Shown: one piece after another, positions 26,801 to 39,200 of the stretch | Layout of the letters: each line of letters opens with the position of its first letter | Position numbering within the stretch: the first letter of the stretch is position 1 | From: Lepisosteus oculatus | Lineage: Eukaryota > Chordata > Actinopteri > Semionotiformes > Lepisosteidae | NCBI RefSeq assembly: GCF_040954835.1 | Contig: NC_090703.1 | Span: 15,513,444-15,577,443, forward strand | Length of the DNA stretch: 64,000 nucleotides | Direction of reading: 5' to 3' | Notes under the pieces: generated by a model | Seen by the model: only the letters and a program-made list of their open reading frames with translations | What the model was told of the DNA's origin: nothing | Databases searched by the model: none | Made by a program: the position numbers and the translations under genes

Positions 26801-29800
26801 TTATCTTACGATTAGCATCTCTTAACATTTTAAGAATATCACAGCTTTGTGCATTTTATAATAACGATTTTGATAACGTCTATTCTTCCAATCAAGACTT
26901 TTTAAATGTTTTAATTCTTTAATATTTTTAGTCGGTTATGAAGTGTGAATGAAAAGATGTCTTCACATCTCTCCAAAAAACGTAAACAGAGAAAATTATC
27001 ATTTACAGACAATTGTTTCTTTGACATTTCAAATTTTCCAAAAGCCTAACTCCACTTTTAGATGGTATCAGCATTCCATCTTCTTGTCTTTAAAAAACAA
27101 AAGGATTTACAGTGTTATCCTCGGAAATCACAGAAGAATGAAAATGAATTAAATTGCCTTTGCAAATTATCTCTGGTGTGCTTTACAGGACTGACAGACG
27201 TACTGCTAGAGCACACAAAAGAAAACACGTTCAACTAGAAGCAGAAGCACAACTGCTAAATTAGATGTTTCACTTGTGAGTGAGGTTGATAATCGTGAGA
27301 TTTTCCTTCCTTGTTATGCAGAATATCTATAGAGATCAGCCAATTATGTGACAAAAGAGAAATATACTATAGGTCAAATGGTTAACATGTGGAAAAGCAA
27401 ACTATTAATACATTACTGGCTTTTTACATCCGGCACTGCTTTTGTGAAATGGTGGATTTAAAGTTGCAGTCTTGGAATTTTTTGCAAGTGTTTCTTTCTA
27501 GGAAACTATAACCAAGCATGTTACTACCAAGTCAGCATAGTGTGGCTCAGGAGAAAGGTTTAGGTTTGCACAGCTTCAGTGACTGCCATTTCAAACATTC
27601 CACCACGAGTACAGATCCGCTGACAGTGCAGGCCATGTCAGAAATAACTGCCTTTTTGGTCTATTAATGTCTCTCAGTAGAAACGTGCTTGATTAAATTC
27701 TAGAGAGGCACACAGGTACATATTTATATACATAAAAACTGCAACACTAAATGTGTGTTTTCCAGGAGATAGTCATTTGATAAAGAGTTGTAATTTTTGT
27801 TGAGATATTTATATTTTGGCTATGATTTTGGATGTCATGCATGTGGTAGGCTAATAATAATATAATTACTGTAACAACCTCATTATATCCTTTACCAGTA
27901 ATATAAATATTATTTATAAATATAAATATTACTTGGCGTCATGGGTAAAACATTGATGTTCTCATAGAAAAGTAGCATTAAGACCCCAAAAACATTAAGC
28001 AAATAGCAAGTGTATTTCTGTTGCGTGGTTTAACATTAGTTTACTTGCACTTTCACACATTCAGTTTGGGATTATTGATTGATAAGATTGTGGTTTATGC
28101 ATCCTCACTGTTTCAACAGAAACCACAGTTATTCTGCTTAAAATTTGTGGGGTGTAAAGACTCTTAGCAGGAGTATCTGTTATTCAGAAACTGAACCAGT
28201 GCTTGGAAATTTTAAAATGTAACATTTTTAATTCTTTATCTTTAAACTGTGTAGAAGAATGTTTACATTTAGTGTTGGATAATAACATGAAGCTTTCATT
28301 CATGTGCTATTGATGCATTTTCAATGTTTTGTACACATTATTTTACTAATAAAGAAATCAGCAACAAGCTAATTTACCACATTGTCTTAAGAAGGGATAT
28401 CACATACACAGAGTAAGACCTTAGGTTGGAATATATATTTGTATATATCCTTTCTTTCTTAAAAGGTACCTTTTAACAAAATGCACACATGGACATTTCT
28501 GCAGCTAATAAATCTAGTATAAACAAATTTGTCAAAATTTAGTGCTGGCAAAATTTCTCATTACTTTGTCCCTTGAAGAATCAATAGTAAAAGGGTTACT
28601 TGCAACAATAAAAAAATATTTGTGGATTAAACTGTTTATCCAATGCTACAGCACCAGGCCAGCCTTTCTATAAATCAGGAGTATTCTGTTTTATGTTACG
28701 GTAGAAGAAACCAAGGGTAAAGATGAGAGAAACACTCAAAAGTTCAAAGACTTTGTACAAAAATATAGCAGAAGATCTGGCATCTTGGTCAGGGATATGA
28801 TAGAAGATAAATGTCAGGTTATTGACCAAAATGTCAAATAGGCTACATCTCCTATTGCTATAGACAACAGTATACCGTTGTACCTTCCAAGTGAGTGTTA
28901 CACCATTCTTTCCTTCATTATAGTTTCTGCTTCTTGGCGACACTGCAGCACTCTTAACCTTAACTAAAAGATGAGAGAAAGTCATGTGGCACATTTAAAG
29001 CTCAAAAAACAAACAACTTTCTCTTTATTCATCACAGATACTGAACAATACTATGCACAGTAGTTATTAAAAAAGAATATTGAAGCTGCAAGGGGACATA
29101 ATGTCAATTATGAACTTATTCATCTGCCAGAGACCATTTTGAATGTAGTTCTTTATCCACAACTCTCTCACTCTACTTATTACTTTCAGTGTCATTACAC
29201 AATTTATAGTGAGAAAAAGCATTCACTCATTCAACACAAGACCAGCTCTTTTAGGTAGCCATGCCACGAAGAAAGCTACTGTTATTTGCATTTTAATTGT
29301 TCCACAGGGCCAATATACTTTATTTGGCTTAGACTTTAACTTTATTGTTATTTCAGAAACTAAAAAAAACAACAAATCTTGTGGTGCGGCCGCTCTGTGG
29401 CTAAGGATCTGCTCCTTTGGCTGAAAGGTTGCCGGTTTGAACCCCACAGCTGGCAGAAGAAACCTATTCCGTTGGGCACCTGAGCAAGGCCCGTAACCCC
29501 ACCTGCTCCATGGGCACCGTATAAATGCCTCACCCTGCAGTCTGACCCCAAGCTTCTCTCCCTGTCTGTGTGTCTCATGGAGAGCAAGCTGGAGTATGCG
29601 AAAAGACAAGTCCCTAATACAACAAAATGATTTTATCTTAAAAATGAGTATTTGCCTGGTTGCCACTCTTAAATGAAAATACAGTATGGTCTTAATTGGT
29701 TCAAAAAGGAATGAAAAAGGTGGGATAATACAGGAATGGAGGGCACTGGTTCAGTCATGAAAATAGTACAGGTGGCACCATTTTTACAAACACATTCACA

Positions 29801-32800
29801 TTGTTCAATCCCATATCATTATTTCTATTAAGGAGCGCCTGCAAAAGTTTCCCGGCTCAAATAGCTAGCAACCAACTGGGCAAACTGGATCGAAAGATCT
29901 TCTCTTGTTTGTAACCTTGTCTTTGGTCCTTTTCATTCTTTCCTCACCTCTGGATCCTGCTGTTTCCACTGAATGTTGTTCTCTAGTTATTCCATTAACA
30001 GAACTAACTGTTCTGTTTGAAAATAATTTCCAGTATGATGCTGTAAACTGTACTAAATAATGTATGCTACTCATCCTATGATTAGAAGTTGTTTTATTCA
30101 TTTAGAAATGTACATTGCCTTTTCTTATTCAAACCTAGTTATCTCAGATAAAGTGTTGAGGTCAATTATTAGTAACACTAACTCTGTAAAAGAATTATCT
30201 CCAATATAAAAATCGCCACAGTCTGCAAACAGAATTGCTTTAGTTTACAAATGCTTGCTCCAAAGCCCGAAGCTTTAGGTTAATGGGAAAAACAATAATT
30301 TAGAGGACACTGGAAGAGCTATTTTCTTACACCAACAAGTAATTTATTTAATTGCACTCTAATGCCACCCCTCAATTCACTGAATTTAGAAGCCTCCTCT
30401 TATTTTTGTTTGCCCTCAAATTCTGGCTGACAATAGCTAGTTAACACTGATGCATTTCCTGTGTGCATCTCCTCTCCCAATGTGCAAGAAACCATGTGCC
30501 ATGACAATTACTGCAGGCGGGGTACAAAGCAAAACTGATGTTACCATGGAGAAATATTTTTTTAAGAAATAAGAAGCTGACTGTTTAAAGGGACTCATAC
30601 AAGTTTTGACATCTAAGGGAAAAAAACAACAACAAAGGGTCTTGTAAGCTTAATACAATACATATGTTAGTAAAGTTTCCTAGAAATAATCTTGAGATAT
30701 GGGAACTTGGATGTGAATGTTGACAATATCTTATAACGGTTATGACTTTGATTTAGGAGCCTCTACATTTAGAAATGTGTAATGACTTATCACTTAAAAA
30801 CCATCTAGATGAACTTACAGTTTTGGAACACAATGGCATTGTTTTTTTTTTAATAATATTAAATTTAAACAATTCTTTTTACATATTTGCTTTGAGACAC
30901 CCGATTCAAATCTGAAAATTACATACTGTGATCTACAGTTGTATTAAGGCGTTGTGAGTTTGTTCTACATAGTGTTTGCTGGGCAGGTAGTTCCTCCATA
31001 TTCTGCCCCCACTCAAATGTACATTAGTAGTACTGCATCTTGCGTATTACATTCTAGCTACTGCATGCCACACTGCAGACTATCTTGTTTCCTGTGAAAC
31101 GTATTCTGGATCTATATTTCACGTCTGTCTGGGCAATACTGTTCAGATGCATGGGAATCCATTCAATTCAAACAATACAACAATCACACTGATGAAAAGG
31201 GTATGAAAGAGTTTTCATAACTACAAGATTCAAACTCTTGGTTTAAATTACAACACAGCAGTTATTCTTCATCGTTGGCATGTCTTCTTTGGTTGTCATG
31301 GCTGCACGCTTTTAATATGTAGGGTAAGATACGGTATCATCAAAGTGCATTCTACTCTTCTAATACTTTATTGATTTCCAAATCATCAACATATACCTGA
31401 GCTCCAGGATCAGGCTACTTAAGTCTTAATATTTGAAGTCCATGTTTGTAAAAGCCACAGTTGTGTATAAAAAAACAAATGCTTACTAATTACCAACACA
31501 TTAAATATTCCCATTTTTTATTATTTCATCAGAGGCCTACAGCTGATGGCTTTCACAGGAAACAAGCAAAATCTCCACTAAGAAGTTCATTAGCACTTTG
31601 GCTAAAGCCTCACAATTGTCACCATAATTCTTCAAACCTGAGAAGGTTGTGATGGATCACCTGCAAGTTTATTTCCTTCTGTTTTAAAAATAGAAAAGGA
31701 TTCTGATGAAGGTTTCTTGTTTCCATCAGAAAATACCGATTCTACTCGCATTGCCTGAAACAGTGTCTTCACTATGCTGTAAATAGAATGTAGTTTCCTT
31801 TAACAATCTAACGGAAAGTTGGCTCACTTTAACCCACAAGGATGGGTGTGATTTTGAGGTATTTTAATGAATACCAAAAACAGAATACGTTAGCAACATA
31901 GAATGCTGAGCTATGCCACTGAGTGAATTGCAAAGAAACAAGTACACGAAAATTCCATACAAGGAGGTGATTTTAAAAAGGGTACTTTATAAGAGGAGAG
32001 AACAATTAAAAAGGTTGAATCAGTAACAATTAACCAACCAAGAGTCTGGCTGGAAAGATCACTTCAGGGATATAAAGTCCAAGAGTGAGAAGCCCTGCTC
32101 TGCTTCTGACTATGGCAACCACTTTTTCCTGTATTAAAGTATTGTGTAGTTGAGGTAATCATGCAAGCTACTTAGATAAATGAAAGGGCTCCAGTATGTT
32201 AGTGTACATAAACATAGATGGACTGGGATCAACTGGATTATCCATTTGGTAGAATACTGGCCTGTATATATGGACTGAGTTACCTGCCACAGTCTGCAAA
32301 CAGACTGGTGTCAGAATTAAATACACAAGATCCCAGAGGTTTAATTCCACCTTAATTTACATTATACTATCAAAATGTTCACCACAACCATGGGCTACAT
32401 GTATTTCTTAAACACACCAAGAAGAATAAGGCTCCACACCCAAAATGTTGCTTTCCATTCTTCTGCTTTTCAGTGAGGAATTAACTTCCACTTGTTCCTT
32501 TATAGCTCTCCAGTCATAAATTTATATTTGGCTTTAATCATGTTACGGTGAATTAAAGCACACTTGTGTTGTAATTAAAACTGGGACTAACCTCTTTGCT
32601 TGTTATGGTAGGTTGCTGTTTGACAGCTTTGACTGATGAGTTTAACCAGACTCATAGCAGGGTAGCACTTCTATTTTATTTATTTTTTAAATTAGATAAC
32701 ATTGTGGGCAACGTGAAAAAAAGCAGACCTTTCAGAAATAACATGTTGAAGTTGTTTCTGTTGACTAAAGCTAAAGAACAGTAAAACTTTATTCCATTTT

Positions 32801-33468
32801 TCATGAAAGAATGGTCGTCTAAGATTTAATTTCGAACTAAATGAGAAAAATGTTAAGGATTCTTTAACTCCAGGTCGGTTTACTCTTATGACATCACACC
32901 GGCAATCTGAGCCTTCACTAGAAACATCGTTTGGTTTCAGTCATAAAAAAAAACCTTTTAAAATGCTAATATCAAATTATCATACAAAAAAAGCTACTAG
33001 GTCTACTTATAATAATATTAATGTCTGTAAAAAACAGTTAGGTCAATACTTATAAAATAACATTTACATTAAGATTTTTTTTTGCCTTAATCAGAATCAT
33101 AACGCACAATCAGAAACCCAGTCCAATGAAACCTGGTTTATTTATATATTTCTTTCATACGTAAAAGAATTGCCGGTGTATCCCCCATTTCCAGGTAAAA
33201 CAAAACATTTTTTTCTTTCTCGCTAAGGGCAATGTAAACTGATATCTTTTTTATTTTAAAATGTGACTCCGCCATCTATGGCTTTGAAAACATGCATGAA
33301 AGTAGAGGGGATGCGTACAAAATACGGGGAAGGTGCTTTCTTACCTATTGTAGAAATATGTGAAGAATGAAATTCATTGTCCGTGAATCTGCACAGCAAA
33401 CAGGTTTTCCCAACCCCGGAATCTCCGAGAAGCAGCAGCCTGAACAGTACATCATACTGCTTAGCCAT
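11733..33468 (-). CDS. RAB15: Ras-related protein Rab-15 (7 coding exons)
   Basis: Small GTPase of the Rab family. Rab15 regulates early and recycling endosome traffic in vertebrates. Coding exons (minus): 33345-33468, 19064-19124, 18147-18207, 16686-16763, 15490-15579, 14705-14770, 11733-11891. They total 639 nt and encode 212 residues, the length of human RAB15, with every junction in phase and GT-AG sites. The protein starts [20 protein letters not shown]. Visible motifs are the P-loop GDSGVGKT (15-22), the switch I region with STIGVDF, WDTAGQE (62-68, Gln67 catalytic), NKSD (121-124) and ETSAC (149-153). The C-terminus is CWC, a double-cysteine prenylation site for Rab geranylgeranyltransferase. 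Near relatives are RAB8, RAB10 and RAB13. The N-terminal block, the YRRAQ exon end and the CWC end fit RAB15. Intron 1 is 14.2 kb and carries several mobile elements. Confidence 0.97.
13435..13540. repeat. Long inverted repeat (52-bp arms, 2-bp loop)
   Basis: Arm 1 is 13435-13486 and arm 2 is 13489-13540, with 3 mismatches over 52 positions and only CA between them. The arm sequence (TTCAGCATGAAATAAACC, TATTACTTG) is that of the interspersed family seen at 5353-5430, so this looks like two copies joined head to head. Confidence 0.9.
13487..13580 (+). repeat. Interspersed repeat, copy 2 of 3
   Basis: Same family as 5353-5430, continuing past the inverted-repeat arm with CCTTTGCAGCCTGTGATGCA and an AACCCATCTGAACTAC end. 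Confidence 0.65.
14705..14770 (-). CDS. RAB15: RAB15 coding exon 6
   Basis: 66 nt, residues 139-160, [20 protein letters not shown] followed by KE. It carries the G5 motif TSA. Too short to stand out as an open frame, it was found by its splice sites and phase. Confidence 0.96.
15490..15579 (-). CDS. RAB15: RAB15 coding exon 5
   Basis: 90 nt, residues 109-138, with the guanine-specificity motif NKSD (human RAB15 has NKAD). The donor is AAG/GTCAGA. Confidence 0.97.
16686..16763 (-). CDS. RAB15: RAB15 coding exon 4
   Basis: 78 nt, residues 83-108, [20 protein letters not shown] followed by VSDVDE. Phase 0 at both ends. The acceptor is TTTGCCAG/GGG and the donor GAG/GTGAG. Confidence 0.97.
18147..18207 (-). 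CDS. RAB15: RAB15 coding exon 3
   Basis: 61 nt, end of Trp62 to Gln82: [20 protein letters not shown], the switch II region with Gln67. Confidence 0.97.
19064..19124 (-). CDS. RAB15: RAB15 coding exon 2
   Basis: 61 nt, Gly42 to part of Trp62 ([20 protein letters not shown]). The acceptor is TTATAG/GTG and the donor ATATG/GTAAGT. Confidence 0.96.
19285..19640 (-). repeat. Possible decayed LINE remnant
   Basis: On the minus strand a stretch reading CTGCGGGTGTATGGAACA resembles the LINE-like remnants at 48020-48245 and 26228-26440 (TTGTGGGTGTATGGAACA). The similarity elsewhere is weak, so this is a tentative call. Confidence 0.35.
23747..24149 (-). pseudogene. Tc1-like transposon relic, distal part
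   Basis: Minus-strand translation gives Tc1-type transposase pieces: [13 protein letters not shown] with one in-frame stop shortly after, then [15 protein letters not shown] (catalytic DD34E-region Asp) and VWRR. It then drops straight into an inverted terminal repeat starting near 23747 (TACTGATGGAAAAAAGAAAC). The C-terminal catalytic part with the final Glu is missing, so the copy is internally deleted and not functional. Confidence 0.8.
24150..24871 (-). mobile_element. L2-type LINE 3' end inserted in the Tc1-like relic
   Basis: The minus-strand frame encodes the C-terminal part of a non-LTR retrotransposon polyprotein: [50 protein letters not shown] and [18 protein letters not shown]. 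The element ends at 24150 in an A-rich tail with repeated CAAGTT units. It is 5'-truncated, as is usual for LINEs. The boundaries come from where Tc1 homology stops and resumes (24149/24872). No target duplication is obvious. Confidence 0.85.
24872..25303 (-). pseudogene. Tc1-like transposon relic, proximal part with HTH and terminal repeat
   Basis: Minus-strand translation gives the Tc1-like DNA-binding domain: [20 protein letters not shown] then [13 protein letters not shown], which continues in the segment left of the LINE. The right terminal repeat (TACTGATGGGGAAAAAAGAA on the minus strand, about 25303) mirrors the left end, and TA dinucleotides flank both ends. Confidence 0.8.
26228..26440 (+). 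repeat. LINE-like remnant
   Basis: Follows the same order of motifs as 48020-48245: GTGCATTTAAAACTCAGAAC, a GTTTTTTATACACAAAGGGA block, GCTTCTTTCAAGATACAGCT, then TAGCTACTAACTACTAAATA and a GGTGGACTGAG segment. Frames are broken. Confidence 0.6.
29388..29630 (+). mobile_element. tRNA-head SINE (second family)
   Basis: Head with a Pol III B-box-like GGTTTGAACCCC (about 29433) preceded by TGTGGCTAAGGATC. It is followed by CACCTGAGCAAGGCCCGTAA and a pyrimidine-rich tail ending in a variably A-rich tract. ACAACAAA occurs on both flanks (about 29369 and 29621) and may be the target duplication. The open frames on both strands are by-products. Confidence 0.65.
32424..32500 (+). repeat. Interspersed repeat, copy 3 of 3 (decayed)
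   Basis: GAATAAGGCTCCACACCCAA, then TTTTCAGTGAGGAATTAAC and CACTTGTTCC, aligned with 5353-5430 and 13487-13580. Confidence 0.55.
33345..33468 (-). CDS. RAB15: RAB15 coding exon 1
   Basis: Residues 1-41 plus the first base of Gly42. It holds the P-loop and the switch I threonine (STIG). The donor is ATAG/GTAAG. The start ATG at 33468 gives the family-typical [10 protein letters not shown]. Confidence 0.97.
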
Positions 33469-36162
33469 AGTGTACTAGGGGAAAGAGGTTAACTCTGCAA
33501 CGAATCACTAATGCCGGTAAATTTATCTCCCATATCTGCCAAAATGTAAACAAAAGCCTTCAAGAGCCGATGTTTCCCAGAACCCTCTGGTTGCCTGTCC
33601 TTTTCTGTCAGTGCATCATCACAATACGCGGTGGTTTTCTTGGTTGTTAAAAGGGTGGATCCAATTTTCACGTTGTCTTACTGGGGTATGGAGAGCCAAG
33701 GATGAAAACCTGCCGTGGCTGTTTCGGCATCAATGACATCGCGCGAAATGGGAGGGGGAAAACGAGAAGGGGGGGATATACCTGAGCAAAACATGTGGGG
33801 TTTTTTTTATGACCCTTAAGGCATTCTTTATTTTTCAATATAACAGACTTAATGTATGCATTGTATCAGGTTTCTGGATTTTGTTGCTATATTGTCAGCT
33901 TTCGCATTAAATAAGAGCACCACATTCCGTAGAGCGGAACTGTGTTGACGACCTTAAGTGTAATCAGTATGGAAATACAAAAACTGTCCTTTGGACCATT
34001 CTGTATTTATTCCTTTAAACACCCTGTAATATTGACAATTAATCAATTCTGGATATAATGCGTTTATTTTAATTCAATTATAATCACTTAAATAATCAAT
34101 AGCAGTAGTGAAAACGCACTATTCAATATGTTGGGCTTCACTTCTCACCTGACATCTCTAGAATAACAGCGGTATTAGCGCTCCTACTAATCTTAAAACT
34201 AATCATACCACACTTGCATATTTTTAACATCCACTGAAAACGATCAATATGCGTAAACTGGTGTGTCAATTGTTGTATTAACTGGATTGCAATAGATTAT
34301 TTTTGCTAAAGAAGAGTTCAATTTAGGGCAACATAATTATTATTGCATTGCGAAAAAGCTCCTCCACCTAAACTCTTTGAGCAATCCATGAGAAGACCTC
34401 TAAAAGGACATCTGAAACAATCTCCCGACACCAAACAAATTACTTCGAGGTGAAGATGTAGAAAAACTGGCTGGCACATCGGACTTGTGCCTTTAGCTAA
34501 ACTCATCAGACGTTCGTGTACTCGTGTTGAAAGTGCACGTCTGACAGGTGAAACTTTACATTGGTAAGAATGGGAAACATTCTTACAGTTTTTTTTATTT
34601 CTCTGTCTGTTCCGGGTTTTTGCACCATTTGAGTTTATCGTAGGTCAATCTGTTTCCGTTTACCACTTTGGGCATATTTTACAATTGGCTTTGGACGACT
34701 TGAATGACTATTCTTTGTGGATATTGACAGTTTACATTTTAAACCTAGTTAATGTTCGCGTCTTTGTTGCAAGTGTGCATTCGTAATAATAGTTAATTGT
34801 AATTTTAGTAGTTTTTTTTCTCCTAAAGACATTTTTTAATAGTCCTTCGTTTTTGTGGATGCCTTGCGGTACGTTTACATACAGTAAGTGGTGCACTAGT
34901 AACATTCTGTAGATGAACTAACATATTGTTTGAATATTACTATTTTGCGCTGTGAAATTTGTCTGGTGACGTAGCAGACAATCTTGAAAAAACTGCCACA
35001 CAATCTGGCAAACAAAGAACTCAGTAGTTAAAGTGGTAGATATGGACAGTGCGTCTTACTGCAGACGGTTATTACTGTCCTTCACCTAACCTAGTAGAAA
35101 AAGACAAAAATGGCAAGAATCCGTGTTGTGTCTGTTGGTTTATGAAGGAAAGCCCCATTGAGACCACAGGTCAATAGCACTGTCTTTATCTCCCGTTCTC
35201 CTCTGTATATTTGTAACAAATTATCTCAGTTTACTCCAAGGTCGGCAATAAATAATTAATAACCAACAGAAAGTAAGCTGGGGCATTTTCCCCCAGATTA
35301 ATCCAAACGCCAGGGCAGCTCTTTGATTTATAAATGTGGTTTCAATTCGAGAGGGTGCATCTGAGAAGTGCCTTTGGACAAAAAAATGTAATAATACAGA
35401 TTTTAGACATCGTCTTCTATTTAAAAGTGGATAAACAGAAAATGAATGTAAAAATCACATTTAAAAGTTCGTATAAATTGTGCACATTACATTTTTTACT
35501 CTTAGAGCCCACTAATACCAAGTGTTTAATACGTTTTTTATCATTTGTATTTTAAAACGGGCAACTATTGTCTCCCATTGTGCATCAGCATTGCAATGTC
35601 ATACTGTACCTTTAGTTATCGAAGGGTACTTTAATTTGGCTTTCAGTTACGAGTGGTTAAAATATTTTGGATATAACAGAATATGGCCAGAATCGTGACT
35701 CATAATACACCCGTCCCGTGAATGTGTTAAAACATATTAGGATTATCCCTATATACAATATTGTTGTGACGTTATAAAGACAATTATAAACATATAATAT
35801 GTAATACTGAACCCCGTAGCGTTACAATACCTTAATTAAAATATTTAAGATGTTTTGATTTCCATTATTGTTTCCTGTTAATGACATTAACTGAAAAAAC
35901 TCTCTGTACTTCAGTTAGCATTATAATTGTCACCACAGGGGGAGAACAACAACCTCTACAGTTCGTTATTGTACTCCAGTGGCCGTGTTGAAAAAAGCGT
36001 TTTGAAAACCATGACTGTCCTTGCTGACGTGCCGTACAGTATTTTCGCTTGTTGCCGCCCAGTTTATAGGAAGCAGAAAGAAAGTGGATCAGTTGTTTCA
36101 GAAGGAATTCAGAATTTTCATTTATAGTTACAGTTTTTACACATTTGTTTTCCATTTTAACT
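33469..36162. promoter_or_regulatory. Shared 5' region between divergent RAB15 and FNTB
   Basis: 2.7 kb between the RAB15 start codon (minus) and the FNTB start codon (plus). It must contain both promoters and 5' UTRs. The part near RAB15 (33550-33780) is the more GC- and CpG-containing segment. No TATA box or extra exon was assigned. In human, CHURC1-FNTB readthrough transcripts exist, but no CHURC1 exon was seen here. Confidence 0.55.
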
Positions 36163-36261
36163 ATGGAGGAGCCGATCTCCCCTTTGCGATGTCTTTCTGA
36201 AAACCATAAAATGGAAATGTTTAAGGACGACAATGTGGAAACGGTGACTTCAGTAGAACAG
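36163..36261 (+). CDS. FNTB: FNTB coding exon 1
   Basis: Residues 1-33. Only the last part (DDNVETVTSVEQ) is conserved with human (DDSVETVTSIEQ). The first 20 residues are divergent, so the start is the least certain end of the gene. The donor is CAG/GTAGGT. Confidence 0.88.
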
Positions 36262-39200
36262 GTAGGTAATGTACCTGGTTAATGTTTTACTTTTGTAATT
36301 CTTTGGCAATCCCGACGTTCGTTAATTACATTTTTATTTAATTGGGATTTACTTCAAAATGCTTCTTATTAGATTGTTTTTTATTGTGTTAATTGTGGGA
36401 GGTTTACTGTCTACACGAGGGACACGTTGTGTTTTACCTGGAGCTTAGTTTTGTGCAGTTGAATTAAGCTAATCCCTGAGTTTAGCAGTGATTAGCTAAA
36501 TACAGCTTGCTAAACCTTCGACGCCCAGCATCTGCAAGGACATTAGCGCTGTTGTTGAGGGAATCTATAGGTTAGGAAATGTGCTTTGACTAAGTAATTC
36601 ATCCATCCTGTTGCACACTGAACAAGAATCAAGAAACAATTATTTGAGTTTAAACCCCTTAATGTCCATTATATTGTGCTAACTTTAAGCCCATGACGGT
36701 TTATGTTGGGATAAGTCATGTTCCAGCACGGCAGGAAGCACGCGAATCGAAAACATTTCAAGAGCTTTGACCTGGCTCTGCTGATGACGTCATGTGTCGG
36801 GATCTGTCCAGCTGTTAACCTGGCAAGTGAAGTTCTCGAGTAAAACTCCCGCAATTTCCAGTTCAGTTTATTTCTCATATGCACAAGTGCAATGAAATGC
36901 TTATCTGCATGTATGCTCCAATACAAAGACATTAAGGAAACACCAAGCATAATCACAGAACAGCAGCAGCAATGACAACAAATACAACATACAACTTAAA
37001 TACAAGTCAACACAAGCAGTGGGCAAAAAAAAAAAAAACATCACCGTGAGGCAGCGGTACATTTTACACCAATTGTATGAACTATGTGAAGAAAATTAAA
37101 ATGTTCTAGGGAAATGAGTCGATACTGTACTAAAATTTAAATAGCATTAAAAAGAATGTATATCCAAGAAATATTTTCCAAGAAAAGTCTTAGGTTATAC
37201 AATGATTTTATAATTTGTGTTCAGGATTTTAAAACCTGTCTAACGCTGTCACAGTAAAAGTTGGTTAAGTACAAGTGGGAACATGTGGAAGATTGTTCAC
37301 ATGGACAGTGACAGTACACACCCATGTGGGCACTTTAGCAGTTCGATGTGACCATCTCGTGTCCATGATGACTTGCACGTATGAGATGTGATTCACAACT
37401 GCATAAAGTTTGTTCTCGTGTATCATATTTCCCTGTTCTTCAGTGTGAATACAGCTCAGTAAGCCAGCTAACATCAGAAGGAAGCTTCACATGTTTATCG
37501 TATTGTAACATATCTCAGGGGTTATGCTTTTTAACCTTCCTGCTGTGTTTAGTGTGTATTGGAAACATCACTAGTTGAGCTTAAATGTAGCGTAATCCAC
37601 TCTTAATACATCTGCACCACTGAAATAATTATTGAGGTTAGTTTCACACCACTGTCGCAGAGAAACTTTACGTCAGAGGTGTACAGCTGTAATCTTTGAG
37701 ACATGCAAGATAGTTTGTTTTTCACTTGTGATTGAATTCATTATTTTTACAGTTGGACCATTGTAAGCTGCTGACAATGCATAGTAAAAGGGAACTATTA
37801 AACGTATTGGACACAGTGCCCCTTGAGACCCAGAACCAAGAAGCCCAGCTTAATCATTTCATTGTTCACTTAAGAATATAAATGGGAGGAAGTAATTATG
37901 CTCCTTGATAATTTTCTGCATGACGGGCACTGTAGTTTGAGAGCACTATAAGTGTAAAATCCACCATTGCCTTATCTTAAAACTTCACTGCTCCCTATCC
38001 CGACTTAACTGCGTGAAGAGAGTAATCTTGTTTGTCCAGACACTATCGTCACAAGACATGATCCCTCACTTGTCTTGTTGGAAAAACTGCCTGCGTTTCA
38101 GCTGCCAGTTATTTTGAAAGTTCTTCTGTCTCAAAGGCAACTGAAATCATTCAAAATTGAATTTGAAGATGTAATCATTTAAAAACTGAGTAATGTCCAG
38201 GTTCTAGGCCATAACTCTGTTCTTTGTAGTCTGGAATACTACAGCTCGACTTCCAGTCAGCCAGAGCTCTGCTTGTTTCTCTCCTGGGACTGCATTGCTT
38301 GGCACCTTCCTCTAGCTTCCTATATTTGCCCAGGTCAATTTCTTCATGCTCTCCTCCAGCACTTCTCCTCACCTTTCTTTTGTCTTCCTCCTACTTGTAT
38401 CCCCTCACATCCTCTCCACATGCATTCTCTGCTCCCATGCCTGATCTGTCCCTCCTGCTCACTGCCATGAAGGAACAGACGTACCTGGAACATCAGCACT
38501 GCCTGTCCGTCCCCAGCACTTTCCTGGCCACACCAGTTTTGCAGCTCCTGCCATCTCTTCCTGCCTTGCAGCTATTGGTTTTTCTACTGCACTGCATTGC
38601 TACGATTGCATTTTACCAACATGTGCTTTGTCATACTACAATTTGACATGTACTGAATTCCTAAATGTATTATGCTGTTTACTCCTTTGTGGAATCGTAC
38701 AATCCATTGTGTATTGTATACCAAAATGCATTGTATGCTTTGTGTTACGCAGAAAAAGGTCGAAGATAGCGTTCAGCAAGTGTTCAGTGCTTACCAGAAA
38801 AACCACAGATTAGCACAGTAAGTATTGGTCTGAATTGTTTTACTGCTCGGTTTCTTGTTGTGAAATCTAAAATCAGTTTTCCTATTTTATCCTTGTGATG
38901 TATAGTGATAGAGGCCATAACTCTAAAACGTGCTGCAGAGTAGCTTGATTGCAGCTGAAGCCTTAAGAGGAACAAGATACAGAAAAAAGAAGGTTTTTAA
39001 CTTAAAATTATTTCTTTTTCATAGGAGAACCATTATATTAATGAGAGACCCACTTGGTTAAAAAAAGACCCATGTGTTTTGACATAATACCTTAAATCAC
39101 ACCTGCAAGCTCCATAACCAATCCACTTCAAATCAATCAGGGTTCTGACAAACTATGAACAGATGGTTCCTGTCTCTAATTTAAATCTTGAATTGTCATT

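Larger units (their letters stand above)
19125..33344 (-). other. RAB15: RAB15 intron 1 (14.2 kb)
   Basis: The largest intron of the window. It holds a possible LINE remnant (19285-19640), a Tc1-like relic split by an L2-type LINE (23747-25303), another LINE remnant (26228-26440), a tRNA-head SINE (29388-29630) and a repeat copy (32424-32500). No nested gene with a credible structure was seen. Confidence 0.65.

Noticed and set aside
29223-29666. 147-codon minus-strand frame and a 71-codon plus-strand frame
   Set aside because: Both lie over the tRNA-head SINE at 29388-29630.
38299-38646. 115-codon plus-strand frame before FNTB exon 2
   Set aside because: Composition-driven (Ser/Leu/Pro-rich pyrimidine tract) inside an intron. 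No splice or start evidence.
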